Counted from the stretch's first letter, positions 7,292 to 16,059 are shown. The stretch: 34,258 bases of DNA from Chloroflexota bacterium (GCA_022824225.1 JAJEAH010000069.1:1-34258); one strand, 5' to 3'. Program-made: numbers and translations. The notes: generated by a model from the sequence alone, not told the origin.

Positions 7292-8899
7292 GTGGACGTT
7301 GAGACTGGCTTGGTGGGGCACTGGAAGCTGGACGGCAATAGCGAGGACCGCTCCGGCAACGGCAATCACGGTCGCAGCGAGGGCGCGCTTGAGTTCACCG
7401 CGCCGCTGCCGCTGGGCGGCGGACCGGGCGCGGCGTTGTTCGACGGGCGCAGCGCAAGTATCACAGTGCCGCAGAGCGAAAGCCTGGCGCTCGGAGCGGG
7501 GGAGTTCTCCCTGGCGGCGTGGGTGCGCGCCGACCGCGTTACCACCGACGTGCCCGGCGACATAATGAGCTCGTACAGCCCCGCTACCCGGCGCGGCTTC
7601 AACTTCGGCATCCAGTCGGCGGCGGGCGTGGGGTCGTCCCAGAGCAACTGGCGCAACGTCTTCTTTGGCATCGACGACGGCAAGATCGAGCCGGAATGGA
7701 CGAATCACGGCAGGCCCGGCAACGCGGTCTATGCCATGGCGCTGGCCGTGCACGAAGGCGCGCTGTATGCGGGCACGTACGAGGGCGGCGCGGGGGAGAC
7801 CGGCCATGTTTACCGCTTTGCGGGCGGCACGACGTGGGAGGACTGCGGCGCGCCCGCCGGCTGCAACGCCGTGAGCACGCTGGCGGTGTACGGCGGCGAT
7901 CTCTATGCGGGCGTGAGTTGCTACCGCGCCCAGGGTTCGGCCCAGCCGGACTCGCCCAACAAGCGTCCCGGCGGCAGTGTCTACCGCTACGCCGGCGGTA
8001 CCGAGTGGGTGGACTGCGGCCAGCTTGGCGATGCCGAGGACGTGTTCGGCCTGGCGGTCTACGCTGGCGAACTCTACGGCTCGGCCATGTACTCGGCGGG
8101 CATGTTCAAGTACGCGGGCGGCAAGACCTGGCTGCCGTGCGGCAATCCGGGCACGCGGGTGGCGGTGCTGGGCGTCTTCCAAGGCGGCCTCTACGCCACC
8201 GGCTACGACGTGGGCGGCGTCTTTCGTTATGAGGGCGACCAGCGCTGGTCGTTCTGCGGCAACGCAGGGGATTCCACCCAGCTCTATTCGTTTGCGTCGT
8301 ACCAGGGCCAACTCCATACCGGCGTGTGGCCCAGCGGTTCCGTCTATCGCACTGAAGACGGTCGCGCGTGGCTGGATTGCGGCCGCCTGGGCGAGGAACT
8401 GGAAGTCATGGGCATGATGGTCTACAACGGCAAGCTTTACGCCGGCACGCTGCCCTTAGCTGAGGTCTTTCGCTACGACGGCGAGAACGATTGGGTGTCC
8501 ACCGGCCATCTCGACGCCACGCCCGACGTGCGCTACCGCCGCGCCTGGACCATGGCCGTCTACCAGGGCCGCCTCTTCTGCACCACGCTGCCGTCGGGCA
8601 ACGTGCTCTCGCTGGAAGCCGGCAGAAACGTGACCCACGACCACGCCCTGCCCAACGGCTGGCATCACCTCACCGCCGTGCGTGCCAACAACGCGCTGCG
8701 GCTCTACGTGGACGGTGCGCTAGTTGGAGAATCCGCGACCTTCACCGCCTCCGACTACAACCTCGCTAACGGCGAGCCGCTGCAGATCGGCAACGGCCAG
8801 ATCGGCCCCCTCAGCGGCAGCCTCTCCGACGTGCGGTTCTACAACCGCGCTCTGAGCGATGGCGAAGTAGCCGCGATCGCTGAGAAACCGCGGCTGTAG
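7292..8899 (+). CDS. LamG/concanavalin-like protein with inserted beta-propeller, 535 aa
   Basis: Probable carbohydrate-binding or structural protein of unknown substrate. The GTG at 7292 follows GGGGAGG with good spacing. Residues 1-140 are the first half of a LamG-type jelly roll (GLVGHWKLDGNSEDRSGNGNHG, then EFSLAAWVRAD). Residues about 452-535 are the second half (NGWHHLTAVRANNALRLYVDGA, LSGSLSDVRFYNRALSDGEV). Between them lie seven repeats of about 40-50 residues with the pattern LAVY-G-LYAG...VYRYAGG--W-DCG, as in a seven-bladed propeller. There is no signal peptide, so either it stays inside or export is atypical. A decayed relative lacking the propeller lies at 17159-17488. The domain call is confident; the biological role is unknown. 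Confidence 0.85.
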   Translation: MDVETGLVGHWKLDGNSEDRSGNGNHGRSEGALEFTAPLPLGGGPGAALFDGRSASITVPQSESLALGAGEFSLAAWVRADRVTTDVPGDIMSSYSPATRRGFNFGIQSAAGVGSSQSNWRNVFFGIDDGKIEPEWTNHGRPGNAVYAMALAVHEGALYAGTYEGGAGETGHVYRFAGGTTWEDCGAPAGCNAVSTLAVYGGDLYAGVSCYRAQGSAQPDSPNKRPGGSVYRYAGGTEWVDCGQLGDAEDVFGLAVYAGELYGSAMYSAGMFKYAGGKTWLPCGNPGTRVAVLGVFQGGLYATGYDVGGVFRYEGDQRWSFCGNAGDSTQLYSFASYQGQLHTGVWPSGSVYRTEDGRAWLDCGRLGEELEVMGMMVYNGKLYAGTLPLAEVFRYDGENDWVSTGHLDATPDVRYRRAWTMAVYQGRLFCTTLPSGNVLSLEAGRNVTHDHALPNGWHHLTAVRANNALRLYVDGALVGESATFTASDYNLANGEPLQIGNGQIGPLSGSLSDVRFYNRALSDGEVAAIAEKPRL

Positions 8900-9154
8900 C
8901 TGAGTTCGCCACTTCGCGCGAGTGCGCGTTCAGACGAAAACGGACTATGCTTGGTGGGCAGATTTCTTCCGTCGGTCAACGGGCGCTCCGCGACCGATTC
9001 CACGACCTCTCCAGCCAGATTTATCGCCTCTTGGCTGCCGCCTATAGCGTGGATCTCAAGCAGACCGCAGCCAACGCGCCTGGGTATCCTCACACGCCAA
9101 CCGCCTTCGCCATCGGTGTTCACGGCGCGCGCGGGTCCGGGGTCCAGGCGTCGC

Positions 9155-10042
9155 TCAGCGGTCGTCGACTTCAATCAACACCAGGCTGAGCAAGGCACGC
9201 GCCCTGTCGGAAGGGTAGGCGTCGCTGCCCTCGTAGATGACGCCCTCCAGCCCGAACTTTGCCATGTCGGCCAGGGTGAATGTCCAGCCACCCGCCGCGG
9301 CGGCGGTCGCAAAGTGTTGGGGGAAGAACCCGTAGACGGAGATATCGGCGTCCACGCCGATACTCTCGTAGTAGGCGGCCTCCAGACTAATGCGCGTCTC
9401 GACGAGGGCGATATTGCTCACGATCGCCTCGTTGATCTCTGCCTGCGTGAGATCGCCGGCCCCTTCCTGGAGCGCAAGAAAGAGCGAGTCGATGATCTGC
9501 TGGCGGCTACTGGTGCCCTGCTGTTCAGCGAAGAACTGGCTTTGACGGGTTGAACCGTGCCAGCCAACGATCCCGCCGTTCTCAATGATCTTGTTTCGCC
9601 CTGCGGGGAAGACGTAGTTGGCGCAAGAGGAGAAGCACAGACCGCGCACGCGCACGTCCCAGCCGTTTTCGTAGACGATTTCACCGATCTTCATTCCCCA
9701 GTACACCTCACCACCGAGCGACGAGATCACGAGTTCGGAAATACCGCCCTGCTCCGCGAGCCGCAAGAGCGTGTCATAGCCCTCTGGGTGCATATCCCCC
9801 GAGTAGTTTACCGATGTGCCTTCAACTGATACCACAGGCGGTGCGCCACCGGGAAAGCTGCGCAAGGACGCTTCCAGTTCGCTTTCGCTGAGGAGTGGAA
9901 TCTCGAGGGCGTCAGCGTCCGGTTTGACAATTACACGTGCCTCGGGCGTCGCCGGCGGTTCGTCGGGACAATCGCAATCGCTACAGGCTGCAAACACGAG
10001 CAGCGCGACAACCGCCGTGACGACGAACAGGACTCTTTGCAT
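9155..10042 (-). CDS. predicted lipoprotein with ClpP/crotonase-like serine hydrolase fold, 295 aa
   Basis: Candidate cell-surface or periplasmic hydrolase. The ATG at 10042 gives a proper lipoprotein signal (MQRVLFVVTAVVALLVFAAC, lipidated Cys 20); only a weak GAGAG SD precedes it. Residues about 104-165 match the pattern of periplasmic Clp-like proteins (COG3904 type): ISSLGGEVYWGMKIGEIVYENG, then LCFSSCANYVFPAGRN with candidate nucleophile Ser 138 between two cysteines, then GGIVGWHGS with candidate catalytic His 162. This resembles the SppA/ClpP superfamily, which cleaves peptides, but the substrate is unknown. The C-terminal 120 residues are helical. It stands alone. Confidence 0.75.
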   Translation of the reverse strand: MQRVLFVVTAVVALLVFAACSDCDCPDEPPATPEARVIVKPDADALEIPLLSESELEASLRSFPGGAPPVVSVEGTSVNYSGDMHPEGYDTLLRLAEQGGISELVISSLGGEVYWGMKIGEIVYENGWDVRVRGLCFSSCANYVFPAGRNKIIENGGIVGWHGSTRQSQFFAEQQGTSSRQQIIDSLFLALQEGAGDLTQAEINEAIVSNIALVETRISLEAAYYESIGVDADISVYGFFPQHFATAAAAGGWTFTLADMAKFGLEGVIYEGSDAYPSDRARALLSLVLIEVDDR

Positions 10043-10424
10043 GGAAGTCTCTCTGTGTAAAGGGGGCGTGGCGCTTGGAGGCGCGAAAACTGGGAATAGT
10101 GTAGCAGCCGGCGAATCGCCCGGCAATACAGTCGCGACTGGCCTTGTTTCCATAGCGGCGCGGCGTCAAAGCGCGCGTGGTCACGGTCGAGGTGGCAGGC
10201 CGCGCCGTGGGCAAATCTTGTCCTACAAGGGTACCGAGGCAGCGGCTGTTTGGTAGCGAACTGGCCAGGCACTTTCAGATTGGCAAGCTCGCCACAAACC
10301 GCATAGCCGCCGACGTCGCGATGGCAAGGCAGCCTTCGCCGCGTCTTGCAGACCTCTCGGCAACCGTCGGCTCGACGTATTGAGTGTTAGCCCGACGGTG
10401 GCTCCTTCTCTGCCCCAAGCAAGC
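10043..10424. other. intergenic region, no supported gene
   Basis: It contains the region upstream of the Clp-like lipoprotein gene. The last about 35 bp before 10425 are similar to the sequence flanking the vapC pseudogene at 19150, so the duplicated segment extends slightly past the stop codon. Nothing else is recognisable. Confidence 0.4.
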
Positions 10425-10685
10425 TCACGCGACCGCTAACCGCACTCCTTCGGCGACGGCAGCCTTGGCGAGGGCCTCATCCAACGTCGCGAGTTCTGCG
10501 CTTTCCCTCTTAGCCAGTTCCAGATAGAGGGCGTCGTAGAAGGAGAGCCCGTGGGCTCTTGCCAAGGCACATGCGGATTGAAAACCGGGTTCCTCGTCCG
10601 TGCGGATAGGCAAGGACTTCAAGGCATCCAGTCGCTCGTTCACCCCTGCCGCGGAAACACGCCCGCGTCCCAGACGGGGCAGCAT
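10425..10685 (-). pseudogene. 5'-truncated vapC-type PIN toxin remnant
   Basis: It encodes only the C-terminal half of a PIN-domain (VapC-like) RNase: NERLDALKSLPIRTDEEP, then LSFYDALYLELAKR and LATLDEALAKAA, which carry the third and fourth acidic positions. The first catalytic Asp and the E..N motif are missing. The homologous part begins abruptly about 20-30 bp from the stop of the VOC gene upstream, so the 5' half was lost or displaced there. It is strongly similar at DNA level to the vapC pseudogene at 19150-19552. No antitoxin gene accompanies it. It is probably non-functional as a nuclease. Confidence 0.75.
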
Positions 10686-10697
10686 GGTCGGGCGTCG

Positions 10698-11081
10698 TTA
10701 CGTCTGCATTATCTGGATCAGGTTGCCGCAGGTGTCGTCAAAGACCGCAATAGAGACGTTGCCCAAGTCTGTCGGCTCCATCATGAAAGTCACGCCCAGC
10801 GACTTCAGTCTCTCATGCTCTGCCTGGATGTCCGTAACGCCAAAGGACTGCGCTGGGATGCCTTGGTCGAATAGCCCTTTCTGATAAGCTTGCGCTACCG
10901 GGTTTTCATTTGGTTCAAGCAGAAGCTCAGTCCCATCCGGGTCATCGGGCGAGACGACGGTAAGCCACTTGTGTTCCCCCGCGGGCACGTCATGCTTTTT
11001 CACAAAGCCGAGGGTTTCTGTATAGAACTTCAGGGCTTCGTCCTGGTCACTTACAAAAACGCCGGTGAGTACAATGCGCAT
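10698..11081 (-). CDS. VOC-superfamily protein (glyoxalase/bleomycin-resistance type), 127 aa
   Basis: Single-domain vicinal-oxygen-chelate protein: MRIVLTGVFVSDQDEALKFYTETLGF is the standard first beta-alpha-beta module, and GVTFMMEPTDLGNVSIAVFDDTCGNLIQIMQT the end of the second. ELLLEP supplies the usual first-module Glu. The SD upstream (AAAGGGACACCGGAT before the ATG at 11081) is acceptable. It lies 27 nt downstream of an ArsR-type regulator on the same strand and is very likely co-transcribed with it. Such pairs usually respond to a toxic small molecule, but the substrate cannot be read from the sequence. Confidence 0.88.
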   Translation of the reverse strand: MRIVLTGVFVSDQDEALKFYTETLGFVKKHDVPAGEHKWLTVVSPDDPDGTELLLEPNENPVAQAYQKGLFDQGIPAQSFGVTDIQAEHERLKSLGVTFMMEPTDLGNVSIAVFDDTCGNLIQIMQT

Positions 11082-11108
11082 ATCCGGTGTCCCTTTCTTT
11101 GCATAGTG

Positions 11109-11381
11109 TTACTTTAGCCATCGATTCATGACACCCCTGATCGGCTCATCGTTGAAGACAAGCATCCGATACTTGCCACGCTTCTCTGAGCGTACAAGCC
11201 CCGCCCGCTCCAACACATTAATGTGCTTGGCCATGGCCTGTCGGGAGATGGCGACTTCATGCCGCACGATCAAGCGCGCCGTGAGCTCGTACAGCGTCTG
11301 CTCCTTGCGCTCGCAGAGCTCGTCGAGCATCAACCGCCGTGTTGGGTCCGCAAGCGCCTTGTAGACCAAGTCTTTGTGCAT
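11109..11381 (-). CDS. ArsR-family winged-helix transcriptional regulator, 90 aa
   Basis: Small HTH repressor. MHKDLVYKALADPTRRLMLDEL is the typical ArsR N-terminus, and SRQAMAKHINVLERAGLV with KRGKYRMLVF form the recognition helix and wing. The metal-binding ELCVCD motif is absent, so metal sensing of the classic kind is unlikely. The ATG at 11381 is used. A GTG two codons upstream is the alternative, but it falls only 3 nt after the -10 box. No SD can fit between promoter and start, suggesting a leaderless or near-leaderless mRNA. It is first in an operon with the VOC gene and probably autoregulated through the palindrome in its promoter. Confidence 0.9.
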   Translation of the reverse strand: MHKDLVYKALADPTRRLMLDELCERKEQTLYELTARLIVRHEVAISRQAMAKHINVLERAGLVRSEKRGKYRMLVFNDEPIRGVMNRWLK

Positions 11382-11389
11382 GCACACAC

Positions 11390-11419
11390 ATTATACGCAA
11401 CCATAAGGTTGCATGTCAA
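11390..11419 (-). promoter_or_regulatory. consensus promoter with operator palindrome in its spacer
   Basis: The minus strand carries TTGACA (11419-11414), an 18-nt spacer and TATAAT (11395-11390), both perfect consensus. Inside the spacer, 11397-11412, lies a perfect 6-4-6 inverted repeat (GCAACC-ttat-GGTTGC), ideally placed for repressor binding. The ATG of arsR is 8 nt beyond the -10 box. Confidence 0.85.
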
Positions 11420-11722
11420 GGGAAGATTCTCCAGGCTGGCAGGAACCACATCCCCAGCCAAGAGCTTGCGATACAGGACACGTTGGCCCACCATGACGTA
11501 CCGATTTACGACTCCTCCGTTGAGGGCGATTTTAGCGGTGTCCGCTCCCCTAACGGGCTGTCATCAGGAGTAGGCATCGCCCTGGACGCCTGGGCGGCAA
11601 CCTCCAACTACCAATGCTGGTCCCGGTACTCCCAAATTCGTTAGAGAAGGCAGCCTTGGTCGATTCCTGACTTTCAAAAGCCCCTGAACCGTGATATAGC
11701 CCATCTTTTCGCATGTTGCTAG
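11420..11722. other. intergenic region upstream of the methylase gene
   Basis: There is no supported gene. It should contain the promoter of the methylase-nuclease pair, but I see no convincing -35/-10 pair and no SD immediately before 11723. Confidence 0.4.
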
Positions 11723-14700
11723 ATGGCGTACAATGCGCATATGTCGACAATGCCCAACCCATCCCCTCTCCTCGAATGTGTTTACACCGACCTTGATTTG
11801 GTCGGAGGAACACTGTTTGATGCTGCTGACTCACCGTCGGCTGATGACGCGGACCGGTGGAGTGAACTGGGTGATTGGCTCCTTCTTGCAGACCGAGTGA
11901 AAGCAGACCGGATCTTTTTTCTGAACGATGACCCCGTCCTGGTTTTTTCATCTCTCCCATCGGGCTCTGATGAAGACGATGTTTTCAATTGCTACCGGCG
12001 CACCTGGAGTCTCGCGAGACCGCGTTGTCTGTTCCTAGCGGTTGGGAGTGAATTGAGAGTCTATTCTCTGGCTAGCCCACCGGTTACTGTTGGAACCAAC
12101 GCCGTGACTCCCAAACCGCTGGAAGTCGTCACCCAAGCGGCCGAAGTCCTGGAGAAGCTCTCGGGCTTTCACCGGGAACGCTTGGAATCTGGAGCGGCTT
12201 TCGAAGACCAACATTTGTCCGAGCAGTCAGGTCGCGCCGACCAACAACTGCTACGGGATGTGCAGGTAGCCACCCAGGCATTGACCGATGCTGACCTTGA
12301 GCCGCCAATTGCCCATTCGCTCATCGAACGAGCGATTCTGGTACGGTATCTCGAAGATCGTGAAATCCTCACGGACGAATACTTTGACGAAGTTGCAAGT
12401 AAGCATTCTTACACATTGGGCGACACTTTGGATGAGGGACGGGCACCGGACTTTGGGAAGCCTAGTCGTTTTATCGAGTTTCTTGCTGACAAAAGTCTTA
12501 CTTACGGATTGTTCGATCAACTCGCCGAGGACTTCAACGGCGACCTGTTCGTGACCAGCACCGTAGAGCAGGAATGCGTTACTAGCGCCCAACTCCGACT
12601 GTTGATGGACATGCTACAAGGAGCAGTGAATGCGGTCCAGCAACCTCTGTTTCTTTGGGCTTATGACTTTAGCGTCATTCCCACTGACCTCATTTCCAGT
12701 ATGTACGAGCTGTTCTATCGCGAGGAGGTAAGCGAAAAAAAGTCTAGCACGTACTATACGCCAGCTGCTCTGGTAGAGTTCGTGTTGGCTGCCGTGCTCA
12801 ATGGGGAGGCACTAAACCGCAAGCCCACGGTCTGCGATCCTGCTTGCGGGTCAGGGATCTTCCTCGTTGACGCATATCGCCGGATTGTGAGACACGAGAT
12901 GTGGCGCGAAGGGAAGCCTCTTTCCAGCGACCGTCTTAGGGAACTGCTGCTCAGCCGTGTTGCGGGTTGCGACATCGATGAGGCGGCAATTCGCCTCGCC
13001 GCTTTCAGCCTATATGTGGCATTCTTGAGTTACCAATCGCCGCAGGATATACGGGAAGCTGGACCACTGCCACGGCTAATACATTCCGGTAGTGCTAATT
13101 GTGGATTTGCCCCCTTGGTCGTAGGTGATGCCTTCGCTCCTAGGGAAGGGGAATACGCTCCAACTCAACTGGAGGACCTAACCTACACTGGACAATTGCC
13201 CTGGCCGGTCTCGGGCTTCGATGTGGTAGTTGGCAACCCCCCCTGGACTGAGATATCGGAAAGCGAACAGACCCGACCTGAGGAGTGGGCCAAGATGCTT
13301 GGCCGCGTGATTGGAGGTCGAAACCCCTCACAGTTATTCCTGTGGCGAGCGTTGGATTTACTGAAGGACACCGGTACGGCTGCTCTCCTGATCGGCGCAA
13401 AAGCCATGCTCAACACAACCAATACCGCCCGCCTTTTCCGCGAACAATGGCTCCAAGAAGTGAGACTTGACCACGTGGTCAACTTCAGTAATGTCAGGAA
13501 GGACTTTTTCGCGAAAGGCGTTGCACCCTTCATGCTGCTTCGGTTCTGTCATGGTGATCGGCTATCCAATGAGATGGTAGTCTATGAAACCGCACGATCG
13601 GTAACTCCTGGAAGACGTGGCTCCGCGGCATTAGCACGCTTGGACCGCCAAGTGGTTTCTAAGGCGTCCTTGCTTGCGCGGCACTACCTGTGGAAAACGT
13701 ACAGCGCGGGCTCTCTCCGAGATGATGCTCTAGTGGCGAGACTAGAGGTCGAAGACCGTTTGAGCAACTATGTCTCAGGCACCCCACAGGGTTTTGGTTT
13801 TCAACGACCACATGGACAACAACAAGGTCATGCTACCCCACAAAGCATGGACGGTCTGCCCATTCTCTCGAAATTCGATTCGTGGGGGCCTCTCAGGCAA
13901 GAATGGTTCGAACCCGCTCCGTCACATGTGAAGTATATTCCCGACGAGCGGTTATTTAGGGGACGTCGATTGCTGGTACGGTGGGGCGTCTCTCCCAAGT
14001 TTGGGCCACATGCGAGATTGGAGACCGACCCGGTCGCCTTCCGCCACACAACCTATTCAATTTCCTTGGACCACTTAACTTCGTGGGAGGGGAAGATAAT
14101 CCTGGCAACACTCTTATCGTCTTTGGGGCGCTACTGGCTGTACATGGTTTCCGGATCTTGGGGTACGTGGCGAGACCAAGTCCGCATGAGTGACGTGCTT
14201 AATCTGCCTGTCAGGCTGAATCCTCCCACCGGAGAGATGATTAGGCGGATAGAACAAGTGGTTGACGACCTATCCCATATGTCCCCGCAAAGAAGGAAAG
14301 GCCTTGCAGTCACAGTTCCCCTCGAGATGAAATGCCTCGACGACAGCATTGCGGAGCTTTTTGAATTGACTGATGCCGAGCGGAGTCTTGTCGCAGACTT
14401 CTGGGCATCCCAAGAGTCTGACGCAACTCTGCCACTGCCAGTGTTGGACATCGCGGCAGGTACGGAGGCCGACCTAAGTTCCAGCAGGGCGGATGGGATT
14501 CGGCCGTATTTGAAGGTGTTGGTAAGAGCGTGGAATCGAAGATTAAGGGGAAGTGGGGAGTTTAGTTGGAAGGTATGGCGGGACGCTCCTACTGGCGTGG
14601 TAGCCGTAGTCTTGGAAACCCGTGAAATTGGGCAAGACTATCATTTCAGTCCTACGGGGGAAGAAACGGAAAGTTGGTCAGCAGCCTTGCGTCGCTTGGA

Positions 14701-14878
14701 AGTTCAATGGGACGTTCCGCAGACGCGATCAATCCTCCGATACGGTGTAGTCAGGATTGTGACTGATACAGCGATTGTAATCGCAAAACGCGACGAGCAA
14801 CGACTGTGGACTGCCACAGCGGCTTGGCAAGACGCTGATGCCACTACTGCGCAAATAATGTCGGTTAACAGGCAATGA
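11723..14878 (+). CDS. Eco57I-like N6-adenine DNA methyltransferase of R-M type, 1051 aa
   Basis: Large S-adenosylmethionine-dependent DNA methylase. Residues about 319-347 (IPTDLISSMYELFYREEV..SSTYYTP) are the conserved entry helix and YTP. DPACGSGIFLVDAYRR (372-387) is SAM-binding motif I, AGCDIDEAAIRLA follows, and VVVGNPPWTE (about 501-510) is catalytic motif IV of N6-adenine methylases. Residues 60-115 (DRIFFLNDDPVLVF..CLFLAVGSELRVYSL) and LIERAILVRYLEDREIL (201-217) resemble the N-terminal parts of large Eco57I-type R-M proteins. The C-terminal about 400 residues would hold target recognition. No nuclease motif is evident within it; the next gene, overlapping by ATGA, supplies one. The start is uncertain (11723 or ATG at 11741; no SD). 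The gene is visibly more A/T-rich than its neighbours, suggesting transfer. Confidence 0.88.
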   Translation: MAYNAHMSTMPNPSPLLECVYTDLDLVGGTLFDAADSPSADDADRWSELGDWLLLADRVKADRIFFLNDDPVLVFSSLPSGSDEDDVFNCYRRTWSLARPRCLFLAVGSELRVYSLASPPVTVGTNAVTPKPLEVVTQAAEVLEKLSGFHRERLESGAAFEDQHLSEQSGRADQQLLRDVQVATQALTDADLEPPIAHSLIERAILVRYLEDREILTDEYFDEVASKHSYTLGDTLDEGRAPDFGKPSRFIEFLADKSLTYGLFDQLAEDFNGDLFVTSTVEQECVTSAQLRLLMDMLQGAVNAVQQPLFLWAYDFSVIPTDLISSMYELFYREEVSEKKSSTYYTPAALVEFVLAAVLNGEALNRKPTVCDPACGSGIFLVDAYRRIVRHEMWREGKPLSSDRLRELLLSRVAGCDIDEAAIRLAAFSLYVAFLSYQSPQDIREAGPLPRLIHSGSANCGFAPLVVGDAFAPREGEYAPTQLEDLTYTGQLPWPVSGFDVVVGNPPWTEISESEQTRPEEWAKMLGRVIGGRNPSQLFLWRALDLLKDTGTAALLIGAKAMLNTTNTARLFREQWLQEVRLDHVVNFSNVRKDFFAKGVAPFMLLRFCHGDRLSNEMVVYETARSVTPGRRGSAALARLDRQVVSKASLLARHYLWKTYSAGSLRDDALVARLEVEDRLSNYVSGTPQGFGFQRPHGQQQGHATPQSMDGLPILSKFDSWGPLRQEWFEPAPSHVKYIPDERLFRGRRLLVRWGVSPKFGPHARLETDPVAFRHTTYSISLDHLTSWEGKIILATLLSSLGRYWLYMVSGSWGTWRDQVRMSDVLNLPVRLNPPTGEMIRRIEQVVDDLSHMSPQRRKGLAVTVPLEMKCLDDSIAELFELTDAERSLVADFWASQESDATLPLPVLDIAAGTEADLSSSRADGIRPYLKVLVRAWNRRLRGSGEFSWKVWRDAPTGVVAVVLETREIGQDYHFSPTGEETESWSAALRRLEVQWDVPQTRSILRYGVVRIVTDTAIVIAKRDEQRLWTATAAWQDADATTAQIMSVNRQ

Positions 14879-15546
14879 ATCAGCGTCCACAGTTGTCATC
14901 CATTGACTTTTGGAATGACCACGAAGAGCTCTGTAGACAGCTCCTTCGGGATGCGTTAGCCGACTTAGAAGACAGACCCATTGCAGCTGACGAGAACGAC
15001 CTCAATCGTCTTCTGTATCGGGCCATAATTAGGGTATCCCAGAAGGCCGTGCAAGACGGAGATCACATTCCTGTAGTTGTCCCGGAAGGTAGAAACCCGC
15101 CGGCGGCGTCCGATGTGGAGCGAGCCAAACGTGAGTTCAAGGTCCCAGATTTCTATTGGGCTTATATCGATCCTCTCGCACCTGACCCCAATGACGCTTC
15201 CAAGCAGTTCGTAGTTGAGTGCAAGAGACTTGCGAACCCTATCGCCCGATACACAAGGGAATATGTGAGGTCAGGTATCGAGCGTTTCATCAACTTCGGC
15301 CACGGTTATGGGAAGGGAATGAGGAGTGGTGCCATGGTCGGGTACTTGCAAGAGGTTTTTCTTGATGATGCATTAGCGAGGGTGAATGGCGTGGCCAAAG
15401 GTGACGCCATCCAGGCGCTGGCTGTCATTCTACGGCACGGTGAAAAGGGCGCGGAATTTGGGCACCAGGTTACCCGGCCAATTCCTGTTTCTCCCTTTTG
15501 TTTGACGCACATATGGACTCGGATTGGCCCCGACCCAGTTCCTTAG
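14875..15546 (+). CDS. PD-(D/E)XK-type endonuclease partner of the methylase, 223 aa
   Basis: Probable restriction endonuclease subunit. The ATG overlaps the methylase stop (ATGA), so the two are translationally coupled. Residues 91-92 (VPDFYWAY) and 115-117 (FVVECKRL) give the PD...E-x-K active-site signature on the expected beta strands, with 22 residues between. GHGYGKGMRSGAMVGYLQ (142-159) and the ending RPIPVSPFCLTHIWTRI look like conserved blocks, and FWNDHEELCRQLL begins the protein. I know of similar small proteins next to Eco57I-like methylases, but cannot name a characterised homologue. Like the methylase it is A/T-richer than the flanks. The restriction role is inferred from motif and coupling. 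Confidence 0.75.
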   Translation: MNQRPQLSSIDFWNDHEELCRQLLRDALADLEDRPIAADENDLNRLLYRAIIRVSQKAVQDGDHIPVVVPEGRNPPAASDVERAKREFKVPDFYWAYIDPLAPDPNDASKQFVVECKRLANPIARYTREYVRSGIERFINFGHGYGKGMRSGAMVGYLQEVFLDDALARVNGVAKGDAIQALAVILRHGEKGAEFGHQVTRPIPVSPFCLTHIWTRIGPDPVP

Positions 15547-16059
15547 TCCAATTCTCCCAGTCTAGGGTAATTGTTACTCGACTATGAGTAACGTCGCCAA
15601 TCTGCACTGGGTCCATTGCGAAGTGAAGCAGGGGCGACGACGATCGGGACCAATCCACGCCGCCGGACGGGTAGTTCACCTCCGACAGTACCGGCGACAA
15701 CCACACCTGCGGGGTGAGGTGGGTCGGCACTGTCGCCTGTTGGAGCGCTTAGTTCCGGGGATCGCTAGAGTGAGGTCGGGCCGGCCGGCGCTGCGTGGCA
15801 TTACTTCGACTTACATGCTCGGCCTCTCGGTCTTGGTGGTCCCGAAGCTCACAGCCCGCCGAGCCAAGGCTCAAAATCGGCTCATTCTATCGTAAAGATA
15901 GGCCCACCAGATGTGACTTTTCCATAGCGTAGTGCACGGTAGGTGGTACCTAAACCCGTCACTGAATGACATTTATCTGCCGGTGAGTACGAGCCCTTCT
16001 AGGCTGGGCAGGGTCTTGGGTCAAGACAATCCAGGCACAATCCGCGGTCAAGAATTGTA
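15547..16059. other. intergenic region, no supported gene
   Basis: About 510 bp of G/C-average sequence follow the nuclease stop. A minus-strand open frame at 15470-15730 overlaps the nuclease gene and is unconvincing. The part from about 15900 on may be further debris of the regulator remnant at 16060. Confidence 0.4.

Noticed and set aside
7256-8317. 353-codon minus-strand open frame
   Set aside because: Antisense to the LamG-propeller gene; Arg/Ala-rich with no family features.
13908-13921. tRNA T-loop-like ggttcgaaccc
   Set aside because: It lies inside the methylase coding sequence and no cloverleaf can be folded around it.
15470-15730. 86-codon minus-strand frame with protein-like residues
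   Set aside because: It overlaps the 3' end of the nuclease gene by 77 bases and has no SD and no recognised family. It could be a fragment but is not supportable.
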